In this document: one piece after another, positions 62,895-64,000 of the stretch
Numbering within the stretch: position 1 is the first letter of the stretch
How the letters are laid out: the number at the start of each line of letters is the position of its first letter
Source: an uncultured Holophagaceae bacterium
GTDB lineage: Bacteria; Acidobacteriota; Holophagae; Holophagales; Holophagaceae
Length of the DNA: 64,000 bases
NCBI GenBank assembly: GCA_903857495.1
Contig: CAIOFF010000059.1
Coordinates: 1 to 64,000, forward strand
Direction of reading: 5' to 3'
Made by a program: the position numbers and the translations under genes
The notes under the pieces: model-generated
What the model saw: the letters and a program-made list of their open reading frames with translations, nothing else
What the model was told of the DNA's origin: nothing
Databases searched by the model: none

Positions 62895-63593
62895 TCAGGC
62901 GAGATCAAAGAAGAGGACTTCCGAGGGGGTCTCGGCGTGGAGGGTCAGGTGGGATTCGGCTTCAATGCGGGCGCTGTCACCCGCCTGGAGCATCTGCCCG
63001 TTCAGCGTCAGGCTGCCCCGGGCCACCTGCAGGAAGCCGAAGCGCCCGGGGGCCAGGGCGGCCTGGACTTCGCACCCCGCCGCGAGGCTGGCCACGAACA
63101 CCCGGACGTCCTGGAACAGCTTCACGGAGCCCTCGGTGGCATCGGGACTGGCGATGAGCCGCAGCCGGTTCTCGAAGTCCGCTTCTGGAAAGGCCACCTG
63201 ATCGTAGCGGGGTGGCAGACCTGCCCGCTCGGGCAGCATCCAGATCTGCAGGAAGTGGACCGGCTCCTGGTCCGAGGCATTGAACTCGCTGTGGCGGATG
63301 CCGGTGCCCGCGCTCATGACCTGGGCCTCCCCGGGCCGGATGACCCCGTGCGTGCCGAGGCTGTCCCGGTGTTCCAGGGCCCCCGCCAGCACCCAGGTCA
63401 GGATCTCCATGTCCCGGTGGCCGTGGGTGCCGAAGCCCTGCCCCGGCTGGACCCGGTCTTCGTTCAGCACCCGCAGGGCGCGGAACTGCATGTGGGCGGG
63501 ATCGTGGTAGTCGCCGAAGGAGAAGGTGTGGCAGGTGTCGAGCCAGCCGAAATCGAAGTGGCCTCGGGTGGCGGCGGGTCGGGTGGTGATCAT
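62895..63593 (-). CDS. Pirin family protein, YhhW-like
   Basis: A 232-residue pirin of the shorter YhhW type. It has FGWLDTCHTFSFGDY near the start, then the metal-site motif GFGTHGHRDMEILTWVLAG and GTGIRHSEFNAS, and ends in a second cupin without the longer tail of its neighbour. YhhW of E. coli shows quercetinase activity in vitro; the natural substrate is unclear. AGGAG stands six bases before the ATG at 63593. It heads a two-gene operon with the next pirin. Confidence 0.92.
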   Translation of the reverse strand: MITTRPAATRGHFDFGWLDTCHTFSFGDYHDPAHMQFRALRVLNEDRVQPGQGFGTHGHRDMEILTWVLAGALEHRDSLGTHGVIRPGEAQVMSAGTGIRHSEFNASDQEPVHFLQIWMLPERAGLPPRYDQVAFPEADFENRLRLIASPDATEGSVKLFQDVRVFVASLAAGCEVQAALAPGRFGFLQVARGSLTLNGQMLQAGDSARIEAESHLTLHAETPSEVLFFDLA

Positions 63594-63609
63594 GGGCACT
63601 CCTGATTCC

Positions 63610-63637
63610 ATTATGGGTGTTGCAACTCTTATTGCAA
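63610..63637 (-). promoter_or_regulatory. Promoter with overlapping palindromic operator for the pirin genes
   Basis: On the minus strand TTGCAA (-35, 63632-63637) is followed by 16 bases and CATAAT (-10, 63610-63615). A second TTGCAA at 63620-63625 lies within the spacer. Because TTGCAA is its own complement, TTGCAA-N6-TTGCAA forms an operator-like inverted repeat over the -35 box. The usp gene starts in the other direction about 75 nt away. Confidence 0.6.
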
Positions 63638-63711
63638 GTACTCGGCCCGCAATTTTCAAAGGCGGCTGTGGAGCAAGGACTTATCTTGGGGGTGTCTGAA
63701 GGAGGGCCGCC

Positions 63712-64000
63712 ATGATCACTCGGGTGCTGGTGGGTGTGGACTTCTCTGCTGCGTCAAAGCAGGCCCTGGAGCGGGCCGGAAGCTGGGCGACCACCTGCGG
63801 GGTGCCGCTGGTGGCCATGCACGTGCTGCAGCCCCCAGCGCCCATGCTGCCCGAGGCCCAGATCGCCCTGCCCGACCCCGCCTGGCTCCACACCATGGAG
63901 GACCATGCCCGGGAGCAGCTGGAAGGCTGGCTGAATGCCTATCCCGGGGCCACGGTCATCGTGAAGTGGGGCGGCCCCGCCGAGGAGCTCATCGCCGAGG
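63712..64000 (+). CDS. Universal stress protein, UspA family (partial)
   Basis: The first 96 codons of a UspA-domain protein run off the right edge. MITRVLVGVDFSAASKQALERA is the N-terminal strand-helix with the conserved Asp, and LVAMHVLQPP is the second strand. The ATP-binding GxxG motif expected later lies outside the window. GGAGG is placed 7 nt before the ATG. It is divergent from the pirin operon and may share control with it. Confidence 0.88.
   Translation, partial: MITRVLVGVDFSAASKQALERAGSWATTCGVPLVAMHVLQPPAPMLPEAQIALPDPAWLHTMEDHAREQLEGWLNAYPGATVIVKWGGPAEELIAE

Overview
This window is GC-rich, densely coded bacterial chromosome from a diderm (Gram-negative-type) organism. It carries lptD, kdsB and a gmhB-like gene for lipopolysaccharide, many membrane sensor kinases and chemoreceptors, and extended PstC/PstA permeases. 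The mix and style of genes would fit the Holophagae branch of Acidobacteriota (Geothrix/Holophaga-like). That placement is an inference from gene content, not proof. Almost everything looks like core chromosome; the only mobile DNA is the 3' end of an IS4-type transposase at the left edge.

Layout. 1-620: transposase tail and an intergenic stretch holding a nested set of perfect inverted repeats. 620-9584 (minus strand): SDR oxidoreductase, ABC-F ATPase, tRNA-Ala(GGC) with its own promoter and terminator, LysM lytic transglycosylase, gcvH, gcvT, sfsA, a GmhB-like phosphatase and a TolB-like propeller protein. 9647-19718 (minus): a signalling block with a response regulator fused to a degenerate kinase, a membrane histidine kinase, a divergent membrane MCP, CheA and CheW, with housekeeping rsmD and fabH embedded in it. 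19795-28304: kdsB, trxB and a diguanylate cyclase (plus), then lptD, a ZIP transporter and an RNase E/G gene (minus). 28637-38944: a phosphate region with pstS-pstC-pstA-pstB-phoU-phoB on the plus strand, a convergent phoR, then a DUF47 (PhoU-like) gene and pit. 39130-47288: acetyltransferase, acyltransferase, ureohydrolase, a hypothetical, a DUF2911 protein, an SDR on the minus strand, a PDZ/SpoIIE phosphatase, a small membrane protein and a SirB1-family protein. 47289-64000: a second palindromic intergenic region, the malic enzyme maeB, a hypothetical, a YheT-like hydrolase, a cysteine desulfurase, a CHASE/multi-PAS kinase with an overlapping regulator-kinase, an alanyl-tRNA editing protein, rarA, a soluble MCP, two pirins and the start of a universal stress protein.

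How genes work together. The best-defined system is phosphate homeostasis. A high-affinity Pst transporter is translationally chained by 1-nt stop/start overlaps to PhoU and followed by PhoB, with the PhoR kinase facing it, and the low-affinity Pit with its DUF47 partner sits next door. gcvT and gcvH give two parts of the glycine cleavage system. lptD, kdsB and the GmhB-like gene serve outer-membrane lipopolysaccharide. The two signalling blocks probably form phosphorelays, but their inputs cannot be read from sequence.

The least explained material is non-coding. There are two nested palindromic intergenic elements (about 160-600 and 47345-47473) and a 23-nt dispersed motif placed directly after the stop codons of gcvT and maeB. 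All are built from short 7-10-nt words repeated in tandem. Several genes also carry a TAnnCT hexamer where a -10 box would sit, in some cases so close to the start codon that a leaderless mRNA is plausible. No CRISPR array, prophage, secretion cluster or biosynthetic gene cluster was seen.
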